From positions 24,266,003-24,328,002 of the forward strand of contig NC_135551.1 in assembly GCF_964340395.1 (NCBI RefSeq): DNA of 62,000 nt, given 5' to 3'. The DNA is from Glandiceps talaboti. Lineage: Eukaryota > Hemichordata > Enteropneusta > Spengelidae. The notes beneath the pieces are model-generated. The model was not told the origin of the DNA. It did not search any database and saw nothing but the letters and a program-made list of their open reading frames with translations. Positions 20,801 to 35,800 of the stretch are shown here, in pieces (position 1 is the first letter of the stretch; every line of letters begins with the position of its first letter). The translations under genes and the position numbers were made by a program.

Positions 20801-23800
20801 GGAAAAATCAATACATTTGTACTGCTATATGGAATCTCCCATTGAACAGATTACAAAAATGTAGCTGAGAAAAAACCCAAAAAAACCTCGCTTTCAGTGT
20901 TTTTGCTAAGGTTTGCTTTATAGGAACCTCAGTAACAGGAAGGAAGGAGTGCAGATAAAATTTACATAGATTTTCCAAAGCTTGCACCATAATTGTGTAA
21001 GAGACCACCAAACATCATCGTAAAATTAGGTACTAGTCAGTGTGCCCTCTAATGATAGCGAAATTTTGTTGTTGTGGGTCAATATGATAAAAACTGGCTT
21101 TTCTTGTGAGTCACCACATAGTAAGAGATAGGGGAACACCAAATATTGGTGCATCACTAGAAATTGTGTGCGTCAGTGGTGTGTCAAATTGACTAAGAGG
21201 GCACACTGGTACTAGTACTACAATAAGGTTTTACCTATTCTAATAAGTGCTTACATGGGGTTTCAATCCCAGGTCATGACATTAGTGTAAGGATTAGATG
21301 GGATCATTCTTTTGTTGTGGACCATCTATTTCCATACATCATTACATGTACAAATGTACGTAACTGCCAGACAAATGGTTTTCACACCTATATCTTAATC
21401 CTAATCCAAATTCGGCCTTCAATAAAAACACTGATTTGATTTCTAGTATGTTCATGTCAGCTGTTCTCATGTTATATTGAACAGGTGTAACCGTGTCTGA
21501 AAATAACATCGTATTTATAGCTCTTCCTCAAAAGGTCCTATTAAAATTTAGGAAAGAACTAGATTGTGTTTATTTAAATATCTAAAAAATATCATTAAGA
21601 TGGTCCATGGTAAAACTTACATTTAGGTAACTCAATAAGTACAAAACATGAAAATGGCTACCCAAAACATAGTCTAGTCCCTATACAGTATCGTTATGCT
21701 TTACACCTCTGCTCAGTTAGAGACCACACTGACATCCAAACTACGCAACACTCAGTTACTAGTAAAACTGTTTTTGCCAGCAATAGTGTTTGCTGTATCA
21801 TTACTATTCTTAAAAAACAGAGAGAAATCTAGTGAACTTTGTGTAGATTTCCACAACATGTGCCATAATTTGGGTGATGGGGAGACTGTTTGGAGGGGGG
21901 GGGGGGGTGATCTGGTAAAATTTGCATAGATCTGAGCATCGTCATATCTTGTACCATATACATGTATGTAATTCAGATGATGGCTAGTCTTGATGCCAAC
22001 GTTGTCTCTAACTGAGTGGAGGAGTAAATGGTAACTATCGGTACATGTATACTGTATAGAAACTAGACTAATGGTGGGGAATCCAAGTAAAACTAGGAAC
22101 ACAGAAATTTCACCCATTTTTGATAATAATATCACCCTTTAAAAACCATCAGAAATCACAACTATGTACACATATGCTGAGGTACATGTACTATGTAGCC
22201 ATGTAAACAAACTTTGATATGTCTATTTTAATTTTCAGTATAACTGTTGCTTCAGGGATTGTTTGTATACAGAATCATTTCTTTCAATAATTAGCATTTT
22301 ATACACACTCCAGTTTAGGATGAAAAAAATGTTGGCCCTCCCTTAAAATTTGAGTGTCTGATAACAAAATTTGTACAGTACATGTACCAGATAAGTAGCA
22401 TAACGTACGTTCTCTGAGTTTGTCAAATATGGCTGCAAATTTGTCAATTCTGGCAACAAATTGAGGAGACAACAAACATACAATTACATGTACTTGAAAA
22501 CTATGATTTGACATGCAGGCAAGTTTTGATTGCCTGTATTACTAGTAACACTGACAGTATTGCCACATACAAATGTCAGTATCACATGACCGAGAGTTCA
22601 ATATTTTCACATACAATGTAACGTGACTGAGTGCCAGCATTGTCAGATATGAATGGCTTTATTATCGCATATATATATATATATATAGCTATCATTGATA
22701 CTGTACTAGGTCAGATCTCAGCTGCATGAAGGCTATCAAATCCACTTGTCATACATTGTACTATTAATAACGCAAATTTCAAAGTATTAAAAATCATTCA
22801 GTGGCCATTTCAAAATTAAATGACAGACGTGTTCCAGAGAAATCCATACTCAGAGTTTTGTTGCAGGCAGTGAGGTTGATGCAACCTGTTTTCTCAGACA
22901 GAATGAGGCTAGCATTGTAGCAAATGAAGAACAGAATACACCATGTTTGACCAGGATAGTGAGTCAGTACAGGTACATTTGTACTAGTCTGTGCATCTGC
23001 ATTGTACAATGTATTCTTGTTGTTCCTCCCCTTTGTGAGGTTGGGGATGATGAACTGGTCAGTTATTATGTTCGTTAATATAATTTGTAATGTAAATCAA
23101 TAATGAAAGATACTAATTGTGGGTTACATGAGTTATGATTGGAAGTGATACATTGATGAAATTTCATTTGGTTCAATGTACAAATCAAGAACCCAAGGCT
23201 ATCAAAATTACAATTTGTGCTGTTTCCAGTATTGACAAAAACTCTACATGATTTCAAGGAACAAAGGTCACTAGATGGGGTCAAAGGTCATTTAATTAAA
23301 TAAGTATACAATATACAGGTCACCAATCAAGGACAACTTGTATGGTTTCCATGTTTGTTTTAAGAGTACTAGAAAACAGAGAAAATGTCTGATGACATGA
23401 TCAAGGAATCCAGGTGTGTGTATCTGCCTTGCATGCTGAGGAGACTCTGTCTTATCTGCGTCCTCCTTGAAACCGTAGCAACATGTAGTTTCTGATATTT
23501 TTAGACAGATTTTAGAAAAATAGTGGCACTGTTCTTCAAAATTTGACATGTACCTAGATACCTAGGTAAGAAATGAAAACGTTATTTTTTGGAATATATT
23601 TTGGAGCCTTGGAGACTCTTAATATATTTTAGAAAAATATATGACCTTCAGTATTGAATTTGAATTTGAATTTCAAACCAAAACAGGGTACAAGGAAATG
23701 GAGATGTTTTAATTTGATGTCATTGAAGGTTTTTTTGTCCGATTATGTTTGATTATCGAAACATTTCATAACAAATTTTCCATTCAAGTTTGATTAGGGA

Positions 23801-26800
23801 CAAGTATTGTCATTGCACTATGTAAATTTGGTCCATTGTATCAGATCAAAATATGATGGACAGGTATTTAAATTGAACCAAATTTAGTAACTAGTTTTAA
23901 AACATATTTGGAATACTGGTTTATTTTTGAACATTTTAAACTGATTCACGCCCAATACGTATTATTGACATGAAGCAAATATATTTCCTGGCAGTAATTA
24001 AATTTGGTTGGAATTTATTAGGGTGTGAAGTGGTTATACACACAAAAATTAAGGTACAAAGGAAATAAAGTAGGAACAAAATGTTTTCATGGCTTTTCAA
24101 TTTTATTTGAATATATTTTGCATGTCAAACATTTCAAGAGAGCCATCAGAAAAGTAAACATTCTCAAAGTACACATGATTAGATATTATTTCCCAAACGT
24201 TTTTCTTTGCTGACCTAAGGGGCCTTGTCACTATGAGTCAAACATCCATAGTGACAAAATATTTAGTACATGTATTTTGTAGCTGTATCAGTGTATGAAA
24301 AAAAAGAGTAATAATGTCTGTTTATACTTGTGCAACAAGCATGATTTTAATATGAAAAATTAGGAAAAATAACAGTGATTTGGAATGTTTGACTTGGATT
24401 TCAAGTGCTATTAAACCAATAATATAGACACATTTTTTCATGACTTAAAAAACCAAGGTGTAGATCTCATAGTTTGCTGTTGGAAGAGTTCAACTTGGAT
24501 TGTGTGTGGTATACACATAGACAAATAGTAACTGTAAATGTGTTCTAAAGTTAGACCAATGTTTATTTTGAGAATTATTCATCATTGCATAACAGGGTAC
24601 TTTAGTTATCAGGTGATGGTAAAGTCTAGCTGTACCAATATTGTACTTTAACCCCAGTTGAGGTGGTTGACCTTTATGCCCAGATGTAAGACACTGTTTA
24701 TACCTAAATGTACGGTATGCGTAAAATTCATCTAGTGTTGTTTGTATGCTGATACATGTGTGTCTTGAAGTCACAAGAAAATCTTTAAGTTTTATTTACA
24801 TACCTTTTCCATGATCATGTTGTCAATAGCAATGTTTTTCTGCTCCCAATGATTACATCATTGAATTGGTCATTATTAGTCCTGCTTGCAAACAGGAGTT
24901 GGGACTCAAGTCTGACAATGTCCTTTAATACTGTCCTGAAGAAAACCCTACACAACATGCCCATTCAAAGCATGCAAGCAAAATGCTTAAAAATATGTAA
25001 CAGTATTTCTTCATGTGAAACAAAAATAAGACAGAAAAACTCAGATGTGGATAAATGCCCCTTTAATTAATTAAAGGCCCAGTTCAGATTAGGATTAAAA
25101 TGTAGGTTTGAAAATCCTTTGTCCCGTAGAGCTATGGAAAAACTTGTTCCAAAACAAAAGAATGATCCTGTGTAGTCCCTATAGCTCCAATGGTACACCA
25201 TGTACTTGTAACAATATGAGAACCTGGGATTGAAATTCTGGCCTTTAAAGCCCACTTTGGATAAGATTAAAATTTAGGTGTAAAAATTGGTTGTTTGGCA
25301 GAGTTATAGAAAAATTTGGTCCGGAACAAAAGAATGATCCCATGTACATGTAATCCCTATTATTATATTCTTAAATTCTACCAAGGGGTATTTCAGTAAT
25401 TTTATTAACACTATTTTAATCCAAAATTTGTTTGTATTTGTTTATACACAACCAACTACAAGTTGGGAAAAATAGTAATAATCTTAAGATAACATTAATG
25501 TGATGACCTGGGATTGAAACATTTCCCTTTAAGCCTTGTAATTTGTAAACCTGACAATTGAATTACTTGATGGCAAAGACAAGCTATACCAGTAGTGTAC
25601 TTTAATCTCAGTGGAGTATGTTGACCTGTGTTTGTGATCTTCAAACAAAGTGTAGTCAAGGGGTCCAATCAATATGTTAGGAATGATAACAATATCTTCT
25701 AAACTTGATTTATGTAACGTTGGTATTTCAGTAATTCTATTACCACTCAATAAGTCTCAATTTAGTCCAAAATTTGTTTTGCTATGATAATGTAGAAATA
25801 GTTTACTAAATGTATTTTGCCAAGGAGCTGAATATATGGGCGCTATATACATTGGGTTTTAGTTTAAATGCTTAACCCCTCCAAGTTATCAAAAGTAAAA
25901 ACTGCTATTTATTTTTGTCATACAATTAGAAATATCTGAATTCTACTAGGAACCCACTTAGACAGAAACTGACCTCTCCAGTATCAAACTTCAGCTACTT
26001 TTTTATCCTTATTTGTATAAAATTCCTGCACCCTTATGTCATGGTAGAATTCACTCTTATTAATGTTGGTTGAGGTCGTTCTTTAGATTAGAATCTAGCC
26101 GTTGGCTTTTGAATGAAGTGATCATTACCAACGGCTAGTGAAATCTGATTTTTTAGACACATATTTAGCTCTATGCAGAGAACATAGTGCATGTCAGTAG
26201 TAATTCATTTGACATTGACAGGCACTTAATTGTATTATTGGATCATGGTCATTGTGTTCAATCTATATCTTCCAGTTTGAGAAAGTCATATGTGGCTGCG
26301 ATAACGATATCAGTTTATATTAATGCTCCAATTGCATGAAATGGTGGGTCACTAGAAATTGCATATTAAAGTGGTATATAAAAGTATCTTAGAGGGCACA
26401 CTTGAGTCTTGGTGTATACCCATCCCCATCGTACCCCCACCTTATGAACACACCCCTCAGTACAGCCTACATGTACCAATGGTACATGATAGTGGTAGAC
26501 CCCCTATGTTACTCATAATATTTGCCAAGGAATCCATAATTGATAGAAGAATCAACTAATTCATTTATTTGAAATGACATCAGATACAAACCACTTAAAT
26601 GTCTCACTAGAATAGTATATAGATGCTATAAAATAAATTTTCTGTACATAAATTATCATGTGAAGATTTTTTTGCAAATAGAGGTATCACTCACAGCAGT
26701 AGATTTGATATGAAGAACATTGAACACAGTCGTTATCTCATTTCACCCGAAGGTGTTCTCATCAAAAAGGACTAGGGTAGACAGGAAATGTAGTGTTATC

Positions 26801-29800
26801 TTGTGTATAATATACATTTTATCTACCATGCAAGGTAGAAGAGATGCCCCAGGACTTAGTGTGTCACTGTCAGTCTCGTAAATAATTTAGAAAATATCGC
26901 AAGAATAAATGTGATGTATGAACCAGTAGTACAATGGAATGATATTGAAGGCTTCATATTGTTCCCAGCTCTAGATAGTTTTGAAAATGGTGAAAATATA
27001 ACAGATGATGAATTATTACCTAATAATGGAAAGGTCATTAGAGTTCATTCGTATTGTATGGTTTTGAAAGGAAGGAATGATTTACTATAGCAATAGAATG
27101 TATTTTTTTTCAGATGGACAAATTATGCAAGTTTTATTATTTCATAGAAAATCATTACAAGTAAATACATACATTTTGTAAATTGATTTCTGAGGTTCGA
27201 AATAGTAAAATTATTAATTTGAACTGGTATGTCATAAAAAATGAAATATGATTCAATAAATATATCACTTTGATGTTCCCCAGGGTTTCCCCCAACAAAA
27301 TGATAATACAATGTGTAAGTTTAATGGAAATCTATGTAATTGTGTGTGTATATTATCAATATCCACACATTATTTTGAACATGCTCTTTACATTTTGGCA
27401 TAAATGTAATGAAAAGTCAATTTTCCACTTTGGAGCCAATTTTACACTGTGCAGGTTGAGAAATGTAGATTGAAATGGTATGTGTTTACTATAGTACAGT
27501 AACTCATTTTCTGTATAGTGGTGTGCATCACTTTTGTGGGTTCAATCATATCAATGTCATTTGTTGATTCGCACCTTTTTAAATAAACTTTTCTTTATCC
27601 CTCAATTGTTCTTTTAATACCTGTAATTACTCAAAACACACATTGGGTGAAAGAGGTAACAGTTTGCTTTGATTTACATGTAGGTTCCAAATCAATACAG
27701 CTAAAATATTGTGAAGCAAAAGTACTGTACATGTACATGTACACCTGGAAATTTTCGCTAACAACTTCTTTCTGCTTCTTTCACTGGAAAACAAAATAAG
27801 TAGTGACTAATATAACTGATCACAATTATACTAGTCTGGTAATTAGTGAAAATTAGTCTGAAAACTAGCTGAAGACTGTCAAAAATGCAAAATGTTCTAG
27901 TGGTGAAAGTATCTAGGTGTACAGTACTTTGCATTTATATACAAGCAGTATCTGTACTGTACACCTTGAATATGCTGAGTTGAAACTACCAGTAAAACAG
28001 CTGCACATGTTTGTATATTATATTACAAATACTGAATAACCCTGTAGTAACAGTTGGCATTATTTACATTGACAACATCTTTTGTTTAATCATGACCACT
28101 ATATGCAAATTATTGTTTACATGTACAACACACACACAGAAGTTACTAAGGGTGACTGTGTGGTAACATACTACAGTACACTATATTCTACTGCTATCTG
28201 AAACCTGATAATTTCATGATTTCATATTTTACTGGCTGTCGTTAGGATCATATATAGATGTGTAGCATACCTCATACATATTTATATAAAGTACACATTT
28301 TCATTTTAAAAAACCACTGGTAGTGATATGTTGTTCATGAAGCTATAATATCAGGGTAATTAGATATTATTCCCCAGTCTTTTTCTTCGTTCAGCCAAGG
28401 AAAATACGAGTAACCTAAGGGGCCCTTGTCACTACCCGTCGTTAGACTCATAGTGACAACCCTTAGGTCATAAGTAATTTCCATCTGAATGAAGAAAGGG
28501 AATAAAATAATTATACCATTGCCAGTTTTTCAAAAAATCAGGAAAAGTACTGTTTTGGGTATTTTAACTCATATTTCGAACATGGCAGAACCAGTGATAT
28601 AGACATGCCTTGTCGTGTCGTGTGTTGTCACGATGTAGAACAACCAGAGTATTATTTGTTGAACCTGGTTCATGCATGGTATAATGCTACATACATTAAT
28701 TTTGTACTTCTAGTTCTATAGAACATGTGTAATAAGTAATAATATACATACAAATATAGCAATAGTTTAGAAAAAATAATGATTTGAATAAACAAATACA
28801 TTTTGTATTCAGTTTTGAAATACACATTGATGATATTGAGTGTTGGTGGTAGTTCTTGTGATGGAAAGAAGTCACAATAGCTATTTTATGTTCTTTTCTG
28901 ATGAAAATTAGAATGAATAAAGACACATACTTTCAGAATGAGATCGTCATGTCAGAGAGGGTTATGTGACGAGAAAGATGAATTACCTTGATTTCAAAAT
29001 TCTGAACTTCATTTGTGAATGTTAAGATTATTCTCCCCACCAGACACAAAATTACTAGGTATGCCTTTCTGACACCTCATACCTCCATTGTGTAAAGATC
29101 AAAAAGCCCATTGCGTGTTTAGTTTACACCAAACCTATGAAAAATCCTGTGATCATTTCTGACTGCATACAATTTAGTGAACAGGCAGAGGTCGGTTTTG
29201 TATTACTCTTTCTCCTTTCATAACTCTCTCTGGCAGTGTCTCAATAGGTAAATTCTATAAGATAACAGTCAACATCTTGCATGCTTCCTTTTAAAATTAC
29301 TGTTTTACTTTATTGTGACTACTAGTATTTTGAAATATTGACTTCCAAGTCTAGACATGCAAATGATGTTGTGGCTACTACACTACAAGTCACCAACTAC
29401 TAAAAAGGAATATGTTTTTATTGTTACAGCTAAAACAGGGAATGTTTGCCAAAAGAGTCTGTGTTGAGCAATAAAAATGCTGTACAATGTAGCAAGTAAA
29501 ACAGTAACTTGCTAAAATTATCAGCTTTGATCATGAAATATGTACATGTACAATCTACTGGCCAACATTTCCTGTTTTAGCCGTAAAAAGTAATCTGTAT
29601 ACTCAATACTGATGTAAAGCTTTACACTTTTATATCAATGAACCAATCAAGTAATTGATTGTATACAATGTAGCTATTAGACTCTAACATTTCAGGAACA
29701 TAAAATTTGACCACGTATATACACCTACATTGTATTCTGAGTGAAATTTGACCAATTCAATAAAATTAGACCCTACATGTACATGTAGATATGTATGTGT

Positions 29801-32800
29801 GCATGTAATTTCATACATATTTTGTGTTCTCAATCAAGTAATTGACTTGTAGTTATACAATATACAGTTTACTATTTAATATTAGATGCTGATCAGCTTT
29901 TCATGAACGCGAAATTTGATGCTGTATTGTAGATGAAATTTGAACTATTGTATGAAATTTGGCACATTGTATGAACGTAATCCCACACATGTAGATTTTG
30001 TGTTGTCAATCAAACAAAATTGACTATACAATATAGGTATTAAACTCCATTTGACCATGTATGTTTTGAATGAAATTTGACCCAGTTTCTGAAATTTGAC
30101 CCATTCTTAGAAACTTGACTCATTCTATGAAACTTGGCAGATTTGTGAAATTTAAGCCAGTGTGAAACTCTATGAAATTTGACTCTTTGTATAAACATAC
30201 ATGTACCCCCTCCCCCACCATACATTATTTTGTGATCTAAGTATACACGATTTCATAGCATTCAATGAACACACAATATTTGACCCAGTACATTATATGT
30301 ACATGTATGTATGAAATTTTACCCGTTGTATGAAATTTTACTTTTTGTATGAACGTAATCCCAATCCCACCCATGCATCATTTTGTGTTCTCAGGATAAG
30401 CATAAAATATGTCAGTGTAAGCTTGCTGAGAATTGTAATGCCTGTCTTGTATCACATTCCATGTTGAGTCATAGTTTTTACTATTTTCTTGAACAGTAAA
30501 TGCTACTAAATGTCAATCATGTAGTGAGTTATGATATTAGAACTTTATATATACACATGTACATTTGTACATGTAGCAATTATAGGTTGAACCTGTGGTA
30601 CTACTGTTTAGCAGTGTCTGCTCTGATTGTGTGCAAGGGAGATCTGACTGTGTGCTCGTTTAAGTTCATACATTGTAATGAGACATCTGTTATTCTCTTA
30701 AATATTTTCCCCAAAATAGGCATGTACATTTGTATGTTTACACTGAAAGGATACATGTAGCTTAAAACCTTCAGGATTACAGTAGGCAAGATGATACAAG
30801 ACAGACACACATACATGTACAGCGTCTAACCCTTTGATATTACCCTCAAAATAGACCGCGTCTATAGAACTGCATGCCTTCACTTCGAAATCTTTAGCAT
30901 CAATAAATTGTTTACATGTACCCCTCTCTCATTGTGAGTGCAGTATGCTTCTTGGAACTGTTTGTAGACCCCCCCCCCCCCCTTCCCCATCTTGCATCAG
31001 CATGTGGCAGTGTGCATCCTACTTCTTCTTGGAAATCTTTAGCATCAATACATTGTTTGCACATGCAGCTTGCACCCCCCCCCCCCCTTATTGTGGGTGA
31101 AATGATGCAGCCTGCCTCCTCTCAAAATATTTAGCATCAATGAATCCCCCCCCCCCCCCTCCATTAGATGAGTGACAGAATGCAACCTGCACAATTTTGC
31201 AGTTTTCTTCCATCTGATCTCTGTCACATATTAGAAACTGAATTTGTTACATTGTACAATGTAGCAATACATGCAGATTCTTCCCTGAAGCAAATCGGTC
31301 AAATAATACATACATGTAGCTGATTATAGAACTGGCTGATTATATATTAGTATGAATGGTGATTTTTGATAACTTTATTTCATATTTATCATTGTATTTT
31401 TACTGAATTTTGTACCAAGCTGTCATGTTTTGGCATTATATCATGGGTGCTTGCTAAAATGTAATTTATTGGCGATATGAAAGATCTCGGCAGTAAATAT
31501 ATATCATGCATGTCAGTTGTAATTACATACTATGTGAAACATATGTTCAACATCTGGTTCTTTATAATTTTTGTATATCAAACTTCTTGAAATATAAGTG
31601 GGGATTGTACTAAATAATATCCACAATTAATTTATGATTTATGCATCTTTGAAATGTTGTGAGTGAGCAATGTTTGAACCAGTTTGCTTGTATTTGTTTT
31701 TATTTTGACATCCATTGAACTCAAGTCATTACGATTGCTGTCAGAATGATGTGATCCATCCTAAAATAGATGCACTTCTGCCTGATGTAAAGAATGAATG
31801 GTTACCGAAAGGTCATGTGGGGTCATCTGCCCAAGGGAGAAATGAAAATTCCATATCCACTCAATAGACATTTAGGATCTGGGAATCCTGGAATGTGTAC
31901 ATGTAAATTGTACATTGTATATTATTAGAGCAGTTAGAGTGAGAAAATTACACACTTTTATATTTTGAACACATGCAAATTTTCTAGTATAATCAGATCT
32001 GTACAGTCAGTGTTTCAATATTAACAGCTTGACGCCAGAAAAAATACACTAAAAATATCAATGCACAGTAGACAGTTACTGTGTGGATACCTTTTAATGT
32101 GTTCAATATATTGATATGTACATACAAATGTACAAATGTACATCAGTCTAGTCCTATATTGTACATGTACATTTTGCGTGCATTACAATCATCTCCACTG
32201 TATAGTCTAGTGGATGTCTCTAGCATGTAGAATTTTGTTTGTTTGCCAGGAACTATGCCGAGTAGTACATCAACAATGATACATGTAGTTTTAATATGAT
32301 GTATAAATGTGATGTTATCATTTCCTCACATAACTTACATTCAAACCGGAAGTTGAGTTTGTAGCATGGACAAAGTAACCAGTTACATTCGGTCTGTCAG
32401 TGTGTGATGGATCTCTACTAACATATGATGTTCATTGTTTCCCTAGCAGGAGATTTAGCTAGATTTTCATTAGAATTACTGCTTTTGACTATATGTTAGA
32501 AAGAGATGAGATTGAGAGAGAATGAGTACACATACATTTTGTATAGTAACTAGACTAAGAAATTATGTGCTGACGTCTTGAAGGGTGTAAATCAAATTAT
32601 TCAGTCATTTGTGTCATTGCTTGTTTTGAAATATCAGTCATTTAACCATGCACAAGCCAAGTTGAACAAAAATATCGAATATATTCTCTGATCGTTCTAC
32701 GTCACAACAGTGCATGTCTATGTCACAACAAAATGATGCATACACACATACGTACGTGTGTGTAGCTCTGTGTAAAGATTTATGATATGATACAAAACAA

Positions 32801-35800
32801 AAACGTTGTTTCCTTGGAAATGGCGGTATGATAAATTAATATTTTTAGAGGCATGTCCCAACACCATCCCAACACAATTGTTACATACATTTGTACATGT
32901 ACATGTAGTGTGTAATCGCAATTCTAAGCTAACATTGTTAGGTAGATACATGTACAATTTCATCATAACTTGTTATTATTCTGTTCAAAATATTTAGTTT
33001 CAATTTTTGTACGGTAGTGAATGGTGGTGGTAGTCACACGCTTCAAAGTTCATTTGTGATGTCAAAACTGATGACGTACATTGTGTCGTATAGCTGTCAT
33101 CGACAGATGGTTAACACTGTAAGCTTTCCTGTGTTCAGTCACTGATACTACATACATTGTATTTCAATCTCAGGATTAGGATGTCAGTGTGCTTGTCATA
33201 CATCATCCTTATCTGAAGAACAGTACTTCCTCCACACCTACAAGTACAAGTAGTCAGAGAAATAAATAGTCCATTTCCCCACAACGCAAAAAATTGTCAC
33301 ATATCTTGTGAAGTCATGATGGTCGAATGGTTAGCGTGACCGGCTTGGAATCTACAGGTTGAAGGGTCAAGCCCTGTTGCTGCCATTTGTTTCTGATTGA
33401 CTTGGACAAGATTTGAACCACAATTGTGCCTCATCAACCGAGCTGTATAATTGGGTACCTGGTAGGATAGAGGTTGCAAAGCGAATGGTTTAATCCAATG
33501 CACTTAAATTATAGTAATATTATACGCTGCAATGGTTTGTACAGTGTATGCTCCCCCAAGGAGTTGAGGAAGTTATTATTTAGGGCTGTAATGCTGATCT
33601 ACAATGTAGGTCCTGTGCCATGGGTAATACAATGTACATGTAACTGTGCAGTGCTATGATCATGACATCCTCTGTGGAAGGCCCTAACACCATTATTTGT
33701 ATAATTATTTTTCAATGATGGTTGAATGTTTTACTGATATTACATGCGAAGAATCAAAAAGTTTAGAAATTGATTTGGAAATACAAACAAATGTACATAC
33801 ACTGACTTTAAATATGTTTTGAAATATATTATTTTCAAAGAATTAGAAAATCATGCAGCCTTTTGGCAGTTGAATGTTTTATTAGCATTGTTATTCCATT
33901 AGAATCAAAATTGACTTTGAAATACACACTGACAATGAGATTTTAGTATTTCGTATTTTCAAAACAATATTCAAACTGTTATAATATTATGTGTATCTTG
34001 GTAGTTGTTTTATCTAGCAACCCACTATTCCAGAAGAATAAAAAAAAAAAAATTATATTACATGTACATGTAAGTTTGAATAAGAATTAATTGATGATGG
34101 CAAGCGATCACAGAAATTGAATAATACAGTGACACATAATGGATCACCTTACATTACATATAATAATTAAATAGCATATCGCTGTGTAGCATGTGTATTA
34201 CAACCAAGTAAGAACTCTACATGCATTCTAAAAAGTAGAATTTCGTCCACATACAATGTAGCAAACACGACCTATTGAAAAGATTGGGCAACATGTACAT
34301 TTAATTACATGATTAGTAAAATCAATTTTTGACATAATTTGGGGGAAAATGTGTATTTGTTTTTCAAGGTTTTTCTCTGATTTCTCTTTTAGGAGGCTTT
34401 GGGAGGTAAGATAAACAAACTTTAAAAAGTCAATTTTGACATAATTTGGGGAAAAGTTCAGTGATTGTCTTTCACTCTAGGTTTTGTTCTGATTTCTGCC
34501 TAGTTCTTCAGCATTGAAAGTATGCCATTGTAGAAGACTATAGGCTATATGATAAACAAAGTCAATGTTGACTTTAATAATGTGGTCAAAAGTACTGTGA
34601 TTGTTTTTTTCACTCAAGGTTTCAGAAGTTTCTCAAATTTCTCGCAAGTTCTTCAACATTGAAAACATAATCCTTTCTAAATACTGTGGGAGATGTGGTA
34701 AACAAAGTCAATGTTGACATACTTGGGGGGAGAAACCATGTGATTGTCTTTAGTGTGATGTGGTTTATCTCAGATTTCTGCCTGTAAGGTTTTCCCATTT
34801 CGACAAGAATGCAGGGTATGTAACATTGATTAGAAGTATAAGGTAAACACAGTTACTCCATGTACCAGTACCAGTATCAGTATCCACAATACAATAAGTG
34901 TGTTCACACTGCACACTTGAGGCTGACTGTAACCTAACTGAAAGTAGTGTGAACAGTTTCAGTCAGCCAAGAGTTAGGTTGTAGGCTAGTACTGTCCCAG
35001 TGTGAGAGGGCATTCGTACCAATTTCTCTACAAATCAAAGTTCTTAAATGATATCCAAACTTCGCCACATGGAAGCGTGCTTCTTGTCCTTTTGAAATAA
35101 TAAAAGAAATTTGGGGTTTCACCTTCTTTGATGTTGTTTTCAAGCAAATTGATAAATTTTTATTTCCCATAGAGTTACCAAGTATTTGGTGGCCATATTG
35201 GATTCCAAAATGACTATAATTTGACAACATTTTGACCGCTCTTTCAAAAATTTGTACATTGACTGACTCCCAGATATTTATTCTTGATTTTAACATAATT
35301 GGTAGGAGGTTTCTTGAACTGAGTAACAGCAAATTTCAAAGAGTTTATTTTTCTGAGGCCAAACTTATTGAAATTACCACAATGTTATTTGCATGTCAGT
35401 CTATGTTTTACATGTTTTCTTACCAATTGGTTATCAAATATTTAAACTTGTATATATATATATATCGTAATCCAAAATTACTTACAAACTAATGTAAACA
35501 TTTTAGACTAAAATATCAGCCAAATATCAATATCAAATATTAATTTGGTTCAAAATGTCAGCAAATCTGTCATGTACGTCTGAACCCAACCGTTTGTCTA
35601 CATTTTCAATAAATACATGTATGTCTGCTACATCCTTCTACAAATTAATCCGAAATGTCTGCCAAACATCTTCATCCTAGCATTCACACAAAGATGTCGT
35701 AAATATTCTATTTTTAGATGATTTTGTAATTGTAAATTCCATATTGCAAGCAGATGAAATGATGTGATGGCATGGTTTCCTTCACAAAAAGCCCCCAAAG

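Noticed and set aside
33316-33400. Possible functional tRNA gene
   Set aside because: A- and B-box-like words are present, but the acceptor stem and anticodon arm do not pair, and the sequence continues into a SINE body.
34934-35332. 132-codon reverse-strand frame
   Set aside because: Overlaps an inverted repeat, has no recognisable domain and no splice context; most likely a chance frame within a dispersed repeat.
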